Shown: in pieces, positions 35,504-47,300 of the stretch
How positions within the stretch are numbered: position 1 is the first letter of the stretch
How the letters are laid out: every line of letters begins with the position of its first letter
From: Heterohyrax brucei
Taxonomy: Eukaryota; Chordata; Mammalia; Hyracoidea; Procaviidae
NCBI GenBank assembly: GCA_028571685.1
Contig: CM053143.1
Location: 2,051,501 to 2,115,500, forward strand
Reading direction: 5' to 3'
DNA: 64,000 nt
Program-made: the position numbers and the translations under genes
The notes under the pieces: generated by a model
What the model was told of the DNA's origin: nothing
Seen by the model: only the letters and a program-made list of their open reading frames with translations
Database searches by the model: none

Positions 35504-36759
35504 GTGGTATGATTTTGTCTTTGGTTCTATCTGTAAATTGTATTTTTATAACCTCAAAAATTCCGTAGAATGGAATCATTATTGTTTCATCTACAGTTGT
35601 TTTTTATATGCAGAGGTTATTTAATACACCTTGCACATTTTTTATCTCCTCCCTCAAAGGTAACTTCAAAAGCTGCTGGTTGGGAGTGTAGGTTTGTTTT
35701 TTTCTTTCCCTCTCTTCTCCCTTCCTAGTTTTGAACAGTATATTTCTTCTCTGGTATTTTCTGGCTCCAAAAGGCTGAAGAAAATTCTTTGATCTCTATC
35801 CAGTCACATAGAACAGCTATCATGTCTTTCAGCTAAAACCTTTTCTTTAGTACCTTGACTGCTAAAATATGACAATGAAAACATTCAGCCTCTAAAATGA
35901 ACCAAAATGTGTAATAAATGCCAGAATGAGCATTCCAAGAAACTTTTTTGAAGATTTCATTATGGATAAAGATGTAAGATTAAGTTTCTGTCGATATGTG
36001 AATAATACTATGAGGAACAGGTATAACTTTGTATAATTCCGAAAAAAAATTAAATGTTCATGATCATTCTTAACTAATTCCTGTTTTAATTCCATGCCAT
36101 AAAATAATATTAAGTTTCATCTTGCTTTTCAGTATGTAAATTTCAATTTTTTTATTAAACAGAAAGGTCTTTATTTTACAAAGTTCAGAGTATTTTAATT
36201 TGAATAATAGTCAAAATTATAGAAAATAATGCATGATTGTCTTGATAAAAAAGAGTATATAATCTGTAACAATTTTTAAAAAATGGGCTAAATGATAATA
36301 TGGAAATCCACCCTCTATAAATCCTTTTTCTCTGCCTTTTGGTACAGGAACTAGTGACTCCCCTGTTGATCACCTGGGTATCTTAATTAGTATTATGGAG
36401 AAATCATGTTAAGTTATTAAAATATAGATATGTAAATCTCTTACATGGTATTATAAAAATATATTCTTTACTAGTATCACAACTATTGTTTTCTATTTTT
36501 ATGCTTTCTTATACTCTGACTCTAGAGCTTTTAAATACGAAATCTGTCGTGTCTGCTCAGTTATTACAATGGCAAAATTAAAGCCAAGAATGTGAAATTA
36601 TCGCTAAGGTACAACCCTCATACACAGTGTTACCATTAAATAATTACCATCTTTTCTATTAATAAAATATACATGTTAATGAAATATAGGTGAATTTTTA
36701 AATTCATGTACAGTAATCTATACATGTTTACATATAATTTCATAACTTATCATAGCCTA
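35504..36759. other. Unique AT-rich sequence
   Basis: About 1.25 kb without a recognised element or gene. Confidence 0.45.
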
Positions 36760-36880
36760 GCCGCTATGGTGACATTGTGATTAAGTATTCAACTGGTAAA
36801 CAAAAGGTTGGCAGTTCAGATTCACCTTGAAATTCTCTTCATTGGAAACCCTTTGGGGTAGTTCTACTCTCTAAACCTTT
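36760..36880 (+). repeat. AfroSINE fragment
   Basis: Forward head and body: GCCGCTATGGTGACATTGTG, ATTAAGTATTCAACTGG and GGTTGGCAGTTCAGATTC. The 3' part, including the tail hairpin, is missing. Confidence 0.7.
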
Positions 36881-37227
36881 TGACAAATCTTTTAATTTTC
36901 TGAAACCCTTTTAACTAAATAACAACTTGAGATGTAATGGTAAAAAGTATCCCTAAATCAATGTCTATTGTGAGATTTTTGTTCAGTCTACCAAAATTTC
37001 AGTTGTGCTGTTTCTATCTAAATTTGTATCCTATTAGACATATGTATATTATTCCACGTTTCTGTTAACAACCAAATAATTTTTTCTCTGAAGTAAAAAA
37101 TACACATTGTTATTAAACTTTAAGAGAAGATATAATGTAAAATATACAGTATGATAAACAGAAAATATTCTTAAAAATAAGTTTACTGGTTAGGCAGAAT
37201 TACAATAATCTTTGCTGAGTTTCAGCA
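36881..37227. other. Unique AT-rich sequence
   Basis: No recognised feature. Confidence 0.4.
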
Positions 37228-37392
37228 AGGACTCATTGCCACTGAGTTGATTCTGATTCACACAACGCTATAGGCCAGAACAGAACTACCCTGTAGGGTT
37301 TCCAAGGCTGTAAATCTTTTTGGAAGCAGAATGGGTTTAAACTTTTGGGTTGTCAGCTGAGCACTTTAACCACTGCACCACCAGGGACCCTG
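37228..37392 (-). repeat. AfroSINE, longer body form
   Basis: Inverted SINE with the tail TTGCCACTGAGTTGATTCTG, a body carrying GCTGTAAATCTTTTTGGAAG not found in the shorter copies, and a head ending CACCACCAGGGACCC. It represents a second SINE subfamily in the window. Confidence 0.85.
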
Positions 37393-37803
37393 ATTGCAGG
37401 GTGTAGCCTTTGAAAAGTCAATAAAATTTTCAACTGTATTTTTGATTGCTGGTGAATCAATGATACATCGAGTAAACTTGTCATATAATGCTCCTATTTT
37501 GATTAGAAAAAAGAACATGGTAGCTACACTGTCTACAGACAGCAGACAGATGGATAAAGAACGCACTAGGCATTCTAGTTGTGGTTAAGAAGGCGTGAGC
37601 ATATACCACCATATCCTTCCTGTTGACCAAAGCTAGAAACTCTTGACAAAGCAATATGTAAAACAACTATCACAGGGCGTTGAAAAGTAAACTGGTACAG
37701 AACTGCTGGTGGGGAAATGAAAACTGAAAGTATGTGAATGAGGAGATCCTCCAGATAGGAATGTGCTCAACTGTAAAAACTATGTTCGTAAGAACTGTCA
37801 AAA
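37393..37803. other. Mostly unique sequence with a possible old L1 trace
   Basis: A short stretch near 37690-37730 (GAACTGCTGGTGGGGAAATG) resembles L1 ORF2 C-terminal sequence, but I cannot extend it. Otherwise no feature. Confidence 0.35.
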
Positions 37804-37848
37804 CCAGCCAAGCCAAGTGCCGTCGAGTCGGATCTGACTCATGGCGAC
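37804..37848 (-). repeat. Micro-insertion with SINE/RTE-like tail
   Basis: The clearest and longest copy of the tail sequence (45 bp): CCAGCCAAGCCAAGTGCC, then GTCGAGTCGGATCTGACTC and ATGGCGAC. It contains an almost perfect 16-base inverted repeat at 37825-37840. No SINE body follows and no flanking duplication is evident. Confidence 0.6.
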
Positions 37849-37859
37849 AAACTCAGTTT

Positions 37860-39250
37860 TCAAGACACGAGATGTCTTTATTCAATAAAAACCTCTAAAT
37901 CTCTGTAGCCCAGACACATCCTTCATACCTTATTTTAAAAAAATAATTCAAATTGCGTTAGAGACCACTGCATACTTCTATAAGAAAACATAGCAGAGAA
38001 TGTTCATTGCCTTTGCGTGGTGTAGAATTCTAAAATTCATAAAAAGTGTGATCCAGGAAACAAACAAAAAAGTGATAAATATATTTCAACAAAATAAATT
38101 TTTTAAATTAAAAGAAAAACTCTCTGACTGTATTAAAAAGATGAAAATAAGCCATAGAATGGTAGAAATATTTGCAAGTCCCATATCCTATGAAAGGCAT
38201 GTATCCAGAATATATTAAAACATTTCTTAATACACAATAGGAAATAACGATAAGTATTTTTTATGGCAAAATATATGAACTGAAACTTTACTAAATATAA
38301 ACCAAACTAAACCCAGTGCCACTGAATCGATTCCAACTTGTACCCACCCTATAGGATAGAATAGAACTGCTCCACAGAGTTTACCAGGACTGTCTGGCAG
38401 ATTCAAACTGCCGATGTCTTGGTTAGCCGATGTAGCATTTAACCACTGTGCCACTAGATTTTTCCAAATATAATATATAGGAGGCAAATATAAGCATCTG
38501 AAAAGATGCACAATATCCGTAGTCATATTATGAAATTCAAATAAAATCCACAGTGAAAAACACTTTCATAACTTATAGGAAGGCTAAAAAAAGCACAACA
38601 TGCTGAAAAAAAGTGGAGCAGTACTGTATATTAGGGAGGATGAGGCGTAAAAGGAACTTTCATTAATTGTTAGTGGGAATGCAAAATGGGACAACTTCAG
38701 CAGTTTCTTGTAAAGTTAAATTTACTTCAAACAAATTCCAAGTGAATTCGTTCACATAAAACATGAATTATTTGCAGCGGCTTTATTCATAATTACCAAA
38801 AAGATTGACACAAGTAAAAGTCCATTAACAAATAAATGGATAAAAAAAAAAACCCTCATATGACATATCTATATGATGGAATACCACCCAGCAATAAAAT
38901 GCAACTCTTTAATTTGCACAATAACATGGACTAAGTGAAAGGAGTCATACTCAGAAGACTATGTACTATATAATTCCATTTATATCATAGTATGGAAAAT
39001 GCAAACTATAGAGACACAGAGAGGATCTGTGGTTGCTGGGAGTCAGAGCAAGGGTAGAAGTTGATTACCAAGAAAGCCACACATGAGATTTTTAATGTGA
39101 TTAAACTGTGCTGTGTGATATTACTGCATGTGACTATGTATTTGCCAAAACCCATAGAATTGTATAACAAAGAGATCACACTTTACTATATGCAAATTAA
39201 AGGATGATCATCTAGAATGTTGGTGAAATCCTAAACTGGAATGTAGATTT
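37860..39250 (+). mobile_element. Ancient L1 (ORF2 end and 3' UTR)
   Basis: Diverged L1, plus strand: TATCCAGAATATATTAAAAC near 38203 and ATGGTAGAAATATTTGCAAG near 38158 match an ORF2 C-terminal region, and CATATGATGGAATACCACC-like sequence follows near 38872. The 3' UTR runs to about 39250. A SINE at 38301-38465 is inserted in it. A 144-bp part of the 3' UTR recurs at 41291-41434. Confidence 0.7.
38301..38465 (-). repeat. AfroSINE with target duplication
   Basis: Inverted SINE (tail ACCAAACTAAACCCAGTGCC; head CACTGTGCCACTAGATTTTT) flanked by AAATATAA at 38293-38300 and 38466-38473. It interrupts the ancient L1. Confidence 0.92.
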
Positions 39251-40265
39251 TGACAAATGAATGTTGCTTCATTATTAATGTTTTGCCTAATCTTTCTAAA
39301 GAGAGATGGGAAAAATGACCTAGGGTAACTTTAGAAGGCTCTTTGTTTTGATTTTATTCTCCAAGGCTAAAGAAAAAAACAACTGTGCATAAAACATGAG
39401 TTCTGGTTGGTAAATTTATTACTCGCAAAATTATGGATTAGCAATTCTGAAACTATTTAATATTTATCGAGGCCTGAACAAATTAGTAAATAAACTCTAG
39501 GTAATGGGAGTCATGTTTTTAATTGTCAGAGAAAACAGTTACAAATAGCAAAGTTTGGAGAGTGGGTAAAGCCTAAAATTAATCCTGTCCCATTGAATTA
39601 GTTGAAGATAGCAATGGGAACTCAGGTTCACTTTAATATACAGAAGATTAATACACAGAAAATGAATATGGATAAGTGTATATACATGCATATATATGTA
39701 GACATATACATATGTATGTTTCGTAACTATGTCTGCTGAGAAGGTCTAGAAGGAACAACACTGCAGTAGCAACAAGCGTACCATGCACCCAGATCTTGTG
39801 TTCGAAATACCATCACCTAATAAAAGGAATCCTTAACAAACTAACTGACAAAAACAGCTAATTCTCTAGCTGGAGCATGGAAAATAATAGATGAGCATGG
39901 AACACTTTCTAGTGCCAGAATGTGCAGAAATAACTCATACATGCCACCCCCATAGAATGGTAGTATGCCAAAGGAAACCTGCAGGCAACCTGAAAGAGCT
40001 CCTAAAAGCCAAAGGTGGAAAGAACTGAGCAACAAAACAATAATAAATAGCCATAGATCTCTGTTGATAGAAACAAATCAAGGAATAGGTAAATGAATGG
40101 GGGAAAAGAGACAAATGTTCCTCATAGAAGTCCTAACAATAAATGTAGGAGGAATTAGAGAGAAAATTGCCATGAAAACACCATAATGTTAACTCCTACA
40201 AGCACAATCTACCGATGAGTACTAGAATCAAGGGGCAAAATGTCAAGGAAGAAAGATACATATTT
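39251..40265. other. Unique sequence with a short AT repeat
   Basis: Mostly without recognisable repeats. A purine-pyrimidine alternating tract at about 39677-39720 (ATATACATGCATATATATG) is a degenerate TA-type microsatellite. No coding or RNA gene is seen. Confidence 0.5.
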
Positions 40266-40527
40266 TGTCTGAAAATACTTCCCCTCCAAATAATGTTTAA
40301 TTACACTGATAGTTTTCAGTGTAAGTCACACATTCTCTGATACTGCTGCCTACAAGGGGTGGAGCTTAAGTCGTTTCCCCTTGAGTATGGGCTAGATTTA
40401 GTGACTTCAATGAATAGTAAGGAAAGGGGCGGGGGAGTAACTTTACAGTAGAGAAATCCGGCAGATATCTCCTTTTCCAAATGATCAAAACTAACACCAC
40501 TGATACGAAGTTGTGTTGATCTCATGT
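40266..40527. repeat. Possible ancient interspersed repeat, family unassigned
   Basis: Two blocks, CCCCTTGAGTATGGGCTAG near 40378 and ACTTTACAGTAGAGAAATCC near 40440, resemble sequence I have met in old mammalian repeats, but I cannot name the family. RTE copy D begins immediately after. Orientation is unclear. Confidence 0.3.
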
Positions 40528-41290
40528 TCTTGTTAGGTGCCATCAAGTTGGCTCCAACTCTTAACAACCCTGTGTATAACACAAGAAAACACTGCCTGGT
40601 CCTGGCGTCATCTTCACAATCATTATTAAACCTCAGCCCATTGTTAAAACCATGTGTCCGTCTCTCTTGTTGAGGGTCTTCCTCTTCTTTGTTGACCCTC
40701 TACCCAGCATGTTGTCCTTTCTCCTGGTAATGTGTCTAAAGTATGGGGAACCAAGTCTAGCCATCCTTGCTTTTAAAGAGCATTTGGATTATACTTCTTC
40801 TGGGACAGATTTGTTCTTTCTCTTGGCACTCCGTAGTGTATTCAATGTACTTTACCAACATTACAAATCAAGCCAAGCCACCAAGTGTTATTCTTCAGCC
40901 TCCCTCATTCAATGTTCAGCTTTCACATGTATATGAGGCAACTGAAGGTCTTCAAAGTGACATCCTTGCTTTTCAACACCTTAAAGAGGTCTTTTGCAGC
41001 AGGTTTGCCCAGTGCAATGTGTCTTTTGATTTCTTGACTGCTACTTCCATGGGTGATTGTAGAATCAAATAAAATGAAATCTTGACAGCTTCAATCTTTT
41101 CTCCCTTTATCGTGATGAGGATTACTGGGCTACTTGTGAGGACTTTTGTTTTCTTGATGGTGAGGTGCATTTCACACTGAAACCTGTGGTCTTTGATCTT
41201 CATCAGTATGTACTTCAAGTCCTTTTTGGCTTTTAGCAAGCAAGGTTGTGCCATCTGCATAACACAGTTTGTACAGAATGTACAGTAATA

Positions 41291-41434
41291 TTACACTATG
41301 CTGTGTGATATTATTGCATGCGACAGTGTATTTGCCAAAACCCATAAAATTGTATAACAAAGAGATTACATTTTACTATATGCAGATTAAAGGATGATCA
41401 TCTAGAATGTTGGTGGAATCCTAAAATGGAATGT
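41291..41434 (+). repeat. 144-bp copy of L1 3' UTR inside RTE copy D
   Basis: Matches 39101-39244 without a gap, with 12 mismatches in 144 positions (about 92%). Both edges fall inside L1 sequence, and the piece has no A-tail. RTE homology stops at about 41276 and resumes at about 41435. Confidence 0.85.
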
Positions 41435-42197
41435 TAATGAGCCTTCTTTCAATCCTGATGTCCTGTTCTTCTTCATATAGTCCACATTCTCAGATTATTT
41501 GCCCAGCATGCAGATTGAGCAAGCATGGTGAAAGTATACAACCCTGATGCACGTTTTTCCTAATGTTAAACCACATGGTATCTCCTTGTTGTGTTCAAAT
41601 TATTGCTCTGGATCCATGTACAGGTTTCTCACTAGCACAACTGCATGTTCTGGAATTGTTATTCTCTGCAATATTATCCATCCATAATTTGTCATGATCC
41701 ACATAGTCACATACCTTTGCATAGTCAATAAAACACACGTAAACATCTTTCTGATATTCTTTCAGTTATTACATATCTGACATTAGCAATGACACTTTGT
41801 TCAACGTACTCTTCTGAGTCTGGTAGTTCCCTGTTGCTGTACTGCTGCAGATGTTTTTGAAGGATCTTCAGCAATTTTTAAGTGTGAAATTAATGATATT
41901 GTCCAATAATTTCTGCATTTGGTCAGATCACCTTTCTTAGGAATAGACATAAATATGATCACTTCCAGTTAGTTGGCTAGGTAGCTGCCTTCCAAATTTC
42001 TTGACATAGGTGAGTGAGTACTCCCAGCACAGCATCTGTTTGTGGAAACATCTCAAGTGGTGTTCTATCAATTCCTGGATCCTTGTTTTTCACCAGTACT
42101 TTCAGTGCAACTCATACTTTTTTTTTTCAGTACCATTGGCTCTTGATCATACACAACCTCTTGAAATGATTGACTATCAACCAATTCTTTCTGGTAT

Positions 42198-42221
42198 GCC
42201 AGCAAGTGCCGTCAAGTCAGA
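42198..42221 (-). repeat. 24-bp micro-insertion with a 12-bp duplication
   Basis: The insert is GCCAGCAAGTGCCGTCAAGT plus CAGA. It lies between TCTTTCTGGTAT (42186-42197) and a second perfect TCTTTCTGGTAT (42222-42233). RTE consensus has only one copy of this target. It is the smallest insertion in the window with a complete duplication. Confidence 0.85.
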
Positions 42222-42233
42222 TCTTTCTGGTAT

Positions 42234-42263
42234 AAAGCCAAGTGCCAAGTGCCGTCGAGTTGG
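42234..42263 (-). repeat. Adjacent second micro-insertion
   Basis: Reads AAAGCCAAGTGCCAAGTGCC, then GTCGAGTTG, inserted next to the previous one. Its flanks give no clean duplication. It has two CCAAGTG units in tandem. Confidence 0.6.
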
Positions 42264-42395
42264 AAGTATTCTTTTCACCTTCTTTTGATGCTTACTTAGT
42301 TGTTGGGTATTTTCCCTGTGGAATCATTCAATATTGCAGCTAGAGACTTGATTTTCTGATTCAGTTCTTTCAGCTGGGAAAACGGTAAGCACGTG

Positions 42396-43338
42396 CTTCT
42401 CTTTTAGTAATCTGTCTCCCCAGTTTTGCTTTCATACACTTCCCAATATGTTGCCATAAAAAGTACGTGTCCTCTCTTGGATACTCTTTCCAAAAATTGA
42501 CAAACTTCAGTGTAAAAAAAAAAGCCAGTGATGACCATTCTAGAAATATGTGCTAATTACTCTCCAAATTTCTCAGTGATTAGAAAATGAGAAAAATGCT
42601 GCAGCTTGAGGAGACTGATATACAACAATTAAATGCAACATGATATCCTAGCTTGGATCCTGGAAACGAAAAAAGACGTAAGTGGGTAACTTGTGAAACC
42701 TAAGTCTGCAATTCAGTTACTAGCATTGTATTAATGTCAGTATATTAACTTTAATAACTGTGCCTTTTAAAACAGATGTTTATATTAGAGGTGTCATAGT
42801 GAAGGAACTACAAGTCTGTCTAACAGTAAAAGCAAGAGTTTTATCATGGCAAAAATGCAGTTTGCAAAACACAGTGCTGAGAGAAATCCAACAATGTGCT
42901 CTAGGGGGCTGAAGTAATACAAGCACTTATGGAGAAAAACAAAAGAAAACCAAACTCATGATCCATACAGCTAAAACATTTTTGATTTGGTTAACATTTA
43001 CATAGCTGCAGTTGGCAGAGTGTGGTTGACCATCCTAGCAGAGATGGCTCCAAGTGACAGGATTTCATCTGACCACTACAATCACATGTTTCTGAGTATC
43101 CAGACATCTTTAGTCTATGCTGAATTGAGTTACTTTAGCATTATGGTAGAGAATTCTGTTGAAATATGAAAGTAAAGAAGGAATAGGAGTGAAAATGCTA
43201 AGTATTCTAATGCTTAAGGAGAGAAAAAACTAATTTAACATTTAACTATACATTGGATTAGTTAGAAAAAAGATCTCAAAATTGCATGCATGGTCAAAAG
43301 AGTCTAAAAGGGTATTTCCTTGGAATTGGTTTAGCAGC
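42396..43338. other. Unique sequence
   Basis: No recognised repeat, reading frame or RNA gene. Confidence 0.45.
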
Positions 43339-43857
43339 TGTCATGGTCTGTACTGTATCCCTCCAAATGTGTATCAGCTTGACTAGGCCATGATTTCCAG
43401 TATTGTGTGGTTGTCGGGCTTTTTGTTATCTGATGTGATTACCCAAAGTATTATAAAGCTATCACTGTGATGTTGGTGAGGCAGGATTAGGGGTAATTGT
43501 TTAGTGAGGCAGGACTCAATCTATGTGATGAAGTTGTATCTCAAGTCAATGTCTTCCGAAATGTAGAAGAGAAAAGTGAGTGGAGAAGAGGGAGACCTCC
43601 TGTCACCAAGAGCACAGTAGTAGGAAGGAAGCTCATACTTTGTAACTCAGAGTCCCTTCACTGAGAAACTCCTGGAGGGGAGGAAGATTAATGACACAGG
43701 CCTTCTCCCAGAACCAGAGACAGAGAAAGCTTTCTGCTGGAGCAGACACCTTGACTTCAGACTGTCGGCCTCCTTGACTGTGAGAGAATAAATATCTATT
43801 CATTAAAGCCGTGTACTTGTGATATTTCTGACACAAAAGCACTAGATGACTATGACA
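43339..43857 (+). mobile_element. Solo LTR, ERVL/MaLR-like
   Basis: Starts TGTCATGGTCTGTACTG and ends GATGACTATGACA (519 bp), with GCAGC (43334-43338) and GCTGC (43858-43862) on either side, 4 of 5 matching. The segment TGACTAGGCCATGATTTCC is shared in character with ERVL-type LTRs. Near its 3' end GAGAATAAATATC holds a polyadenylation-like AATAAA (43788-43793), which would suit an R region. No internal retroviral sequence is present. Confidence 0.85.
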
Positions 43858-44339
43858 GCTGCTAAGAGCACGTATTTAGCACTGTGTCTAACACCTGAAT
43901 AGACCTTGAGTTATCTTTGTCTAACATTGGCTATTTCTACCCACAAGCTTTTCCTTTAGTAGAGCAAGGTAAGTAAAATCACATTTATCTAGGTCAGGGT
44001 ACAGTGGAGATTTTCACAGGAGTGACAAGCTGCATTGTATGACAGAGAATGCATTTAGAAACCCTAGAGGGAGTTATTTAGGATAAGAAAGGTTTTGGCT
44101 GAGAAGCTAGCTAGATGTCCCTGTCTAGTTAAGAGTTTTAGCTTTGGAATGTCATTCTTTAGAGGAAACTGTGTAAAATATATATGACAACTCTCTGCAC
44201 TTGCACATAAATTGGCAATTCTGTTTTAATTAAAAAAAAATCAAATTGTCTATGACTGGAATACATAAATCTAAGTTTCTGCAAGTGCTGCATGCAACAA
44301 TTTTGCTACACTGACTTATTAATATTGATATTTATTTGT
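43858..44339. other. Unique AT-rich sequence
   Basis: No recognised repeat or gene. Confidence 0.4.
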
Positions 44340-47300
44340 TTATCTATTGTGATTAAGTTAAAGTACACAATCCAAGTCAATTATGTATGCCTGCCTATCT
44401 GCAGCTTGTTCTGCTTGTTTTGCGACATGACAGCATATTCCTCCTTTTCATTCTGTGCTTGTCATATCCTCTTAACAAGGTCCTGTCCCCTCCTCTCTAC
44501 CCTCTTTACTCCCATCTAGAAAGACACCAGTAGGATAGCATCCTCTAAATGCACAAAACTGTAAAGTATACACTCCATATGGTCACATTGTATCCCCAAG
44601 TCTAGTACATTTTTGCCCCAACAGTTGACATGAGTAGTGTTTTCTAGACAGGGGCAGCAGCATGTCTAGGGGTCATGCTCCCAGTATATCCCCTGGGCCA
44701 CTGACGATCATCTGTGGTCTTTTAGTAGAGTTCTTTAACTGGGCCCCTGTTTTTGTCATGTTGCCACAGGTACTCAACATTGTGTGCCACATCATGGCTG
44801 TATATGGTGGTGGCTGGATACCATCTGGTTCTTCTGGTCACATGCTGATTCAGTCTCTCATTCACATGGGTCCTTCTGCCGCCTCAGCTCTTTTTTCCTT
44901 GTGTCTTTGTTGTTCTTGGTGAGCATCTGTTCTGGATGAGTTACGACCATTTGTTGTATCTCAGATGGCAGCTTGCTAGCCTATAAGATGCCAGAAATCA
45001 CTCACCACGATAGAGTGTAGAAGACCATCTTAGTAATAGGCTAGTCCTGCCATTTGACCTTGATGTCCCCTGAGAGCATGGTCCCCAGAACCTGCCCGTG
45101 CTACTCTATCCTTGCAATATTGGGTTGAGATTAGAATAGCTTTCAGTTTATGGTGAAGTCCAGTAAAGTTGATCTACTATGTGCCGTCTTTGCTTTCACC
45201 TAAACAAATTTCTATCAGCTATGTAATCTATGACCAACCTTCTCCCTCCCTCCCCACACGTGTAGCCATCAAAGCATCTTTTCTTCTGTGCATAAGTCTA
45301 TTTTTAAGTCCTTATAGCAGGGCTCTAATACAATAGGTCTTTTTGCCAATGGCTTATTTCACCCTGCATAATATCTTCCAGTTGAAACCAGATTATATTT
45401 CCTAAAATCATCATTGTTTTTTATCATTGTATAATGTTCCATTGAGTATATGTACCATGGCTTGTTTATCCATTCATCTGTTGATGGGCATCTAGGTTGA
45501 TCCTGTCTTATTGGTGTTGTGGACGGTGCTGCAATAAATGTGCACGTGTCTGTTCATGTGACAGTATTTGTTTCTGTAGGATAAATTCAAAGCAGTGGGA
45601 TTACTGGATCAAATGGTATGTCTACTTCCAGCTTTGTAAGGAAGTGCCAGATTGCCTTCCAAAGAGGTTGTGTCATTTTGTAATCTCACCAGTAGTATAG
45701 AAAAGTTTCAATCTCTCCACAGCCTCTCCAGCATTTGTTTCATGTTTTTTGGATGATGGCCAACCTTTTTGAGGTGAGATGGTATCACATTGTAGTTTTG
45801 ATTTAGATTTTTTTGATAGCTAATGATCATGAGCATTTCTTCATGTGTCTTGTAAGTGCCTGGATGTCTTCCTTGATGAAGTGTCTATCTCCTTTGGCCA
45901 TTGCTCGATTGAGTTATTTACTTTTTTCTTGGTATTTTGTGTTGCCTTGTAGATTACAGAGATCAGAGTACATGTAGTTGCCAAATATGTTTTCCCATTC
46001 TGTAGGTGGTTTTTTAACTCTTTTGATCATGTCTATGGATGAGCAAAAATGTTTGATTTTTAGTAGTTGCCATTTATGTTATTTGTCTTCTGTTGATCGT
46101 GCTTGCTTTGTCAGACTTTAAAGTTTGTGTAAGGTGTGTATTAGAACTTCCATTGTTGACCCGAATTTTCTTGCATGATCTTTACTGTTTTAGGTATTAT
46201 ATTTAGGTCTTTGATCCACTTTGAGTTAGATTTTGTATAAGGTGTGAGATAATGGGTCTTGCTTCCGTTTTTTGTATATGGATATCCAATTTTACCAACA
46301 CCATTTGTGAAAGAGACTGTTTTACCTCAGTTTATAATCTTAGGTTCTTTGTTGAATATCAGCAGTTCAAAAGAGGATGGTAGCATCTCTGAGGTCTCAC
46401 CTCTGTTCCATTGGTATATATGTCTCTTTTTGTACTAGTACCAGGCTGTTTTGACTACTGTGACAGTGTAATAGTTTCTAAGGTTAGGTAGTGTGAAACC
46501 TCTCACTATGTTTCTCTTCTTCAGTGGTGCTTTACTTATTCTTTCTTTCTTTTTTTTTTTTTTTCACCTGTCCAAACAAAGTTAGAGATTTGTTTCTCCA
46601 CCTCATGAAAAAAATACAATTGAATTTGTATTGGCATTGAATTGTGTATGTAGATCCCTTTGGGTAAAATAGACATTTTCACAATTTCAAGTCTTCCTAT
46701 CCATGAGCAGGGTAGGTTCTTCCATTTATGTAAGTCTCTTTTGGTTTCTCGTAGTAAGGTCTTGAAGTTCTCCTTGTATAGGTCTATTTTTCTAGTTAGA
46801 TATGTTCCTAGGTATTTTATCTTCTTGGGGACTATAGTAGATGTTATTGATATGGTGATTTATTTTTGGATGATCTCTTTGTTGGTATAAACGAATCCCA
46901 CTGGGTTACTTATGTTTATCTTACATCCTGATACATTTCTGAACTCTTCTGTTAGTTTGAGTAGTTCGCTTATGGCTTCTTTAGGGTTCTCTGCATATAC
47001 AATCATATCATCTGCAAATAAGGAGATTTTTGCTTCTTTGCCAGTGTTGATGCCCCTTATTTCTTTGTCTTTTCTAATTGCTCTGGCTAGTACCTCCAGT
47101 AAAATGTTCAATAGAAGTGGTGACAATGGGCATCCATTTCTATTTTCAATTCCCAAGGGCAATTGTCTCAGTCTGTCTCCACTGAGGATGATGTAGGCAG
47201 TTGGCTTTGCATAGATGCCCCCAATTGCATTGAGGAATTTCCCCTCTATTCCTATTTTGCTGAGAGTTTTTAGCTTGAAAAGGTTTTGGACCTTGTCAGA

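Larger units (their letters stand above)
40528..42395 (-). mobile_element. RTE LINE 3' part (copy D)
   Basis: Inverted RTE with its 3' end at 40530-40580 (TTAGGTGCCATCAAGTTGGC) and RT sequence to about 42395. An open minus piece at 40973-41260 reads KDLKYILMKIKDHRFQCEMH, matching the corresponding part of copies A and B. It is interrupted by a 144-bp piece of L1 3' UTR (41291-41434) and two micro-insertions near 42198-42263. Confidence 0.8.

Noticed and set aside
35190..35579. 129-codon minus open frame
   Set aside because: It runs across an AfroSINE and its two target duplications, so the frame is accidental.
40860..40885. CAAGCCAAGCCACCAAGTG as another micro-insert
   Set aside because: It has CCAAG units but no GCCGTCGAG core and no duplication; it could be a local expansion in RTE, so it is not counted.
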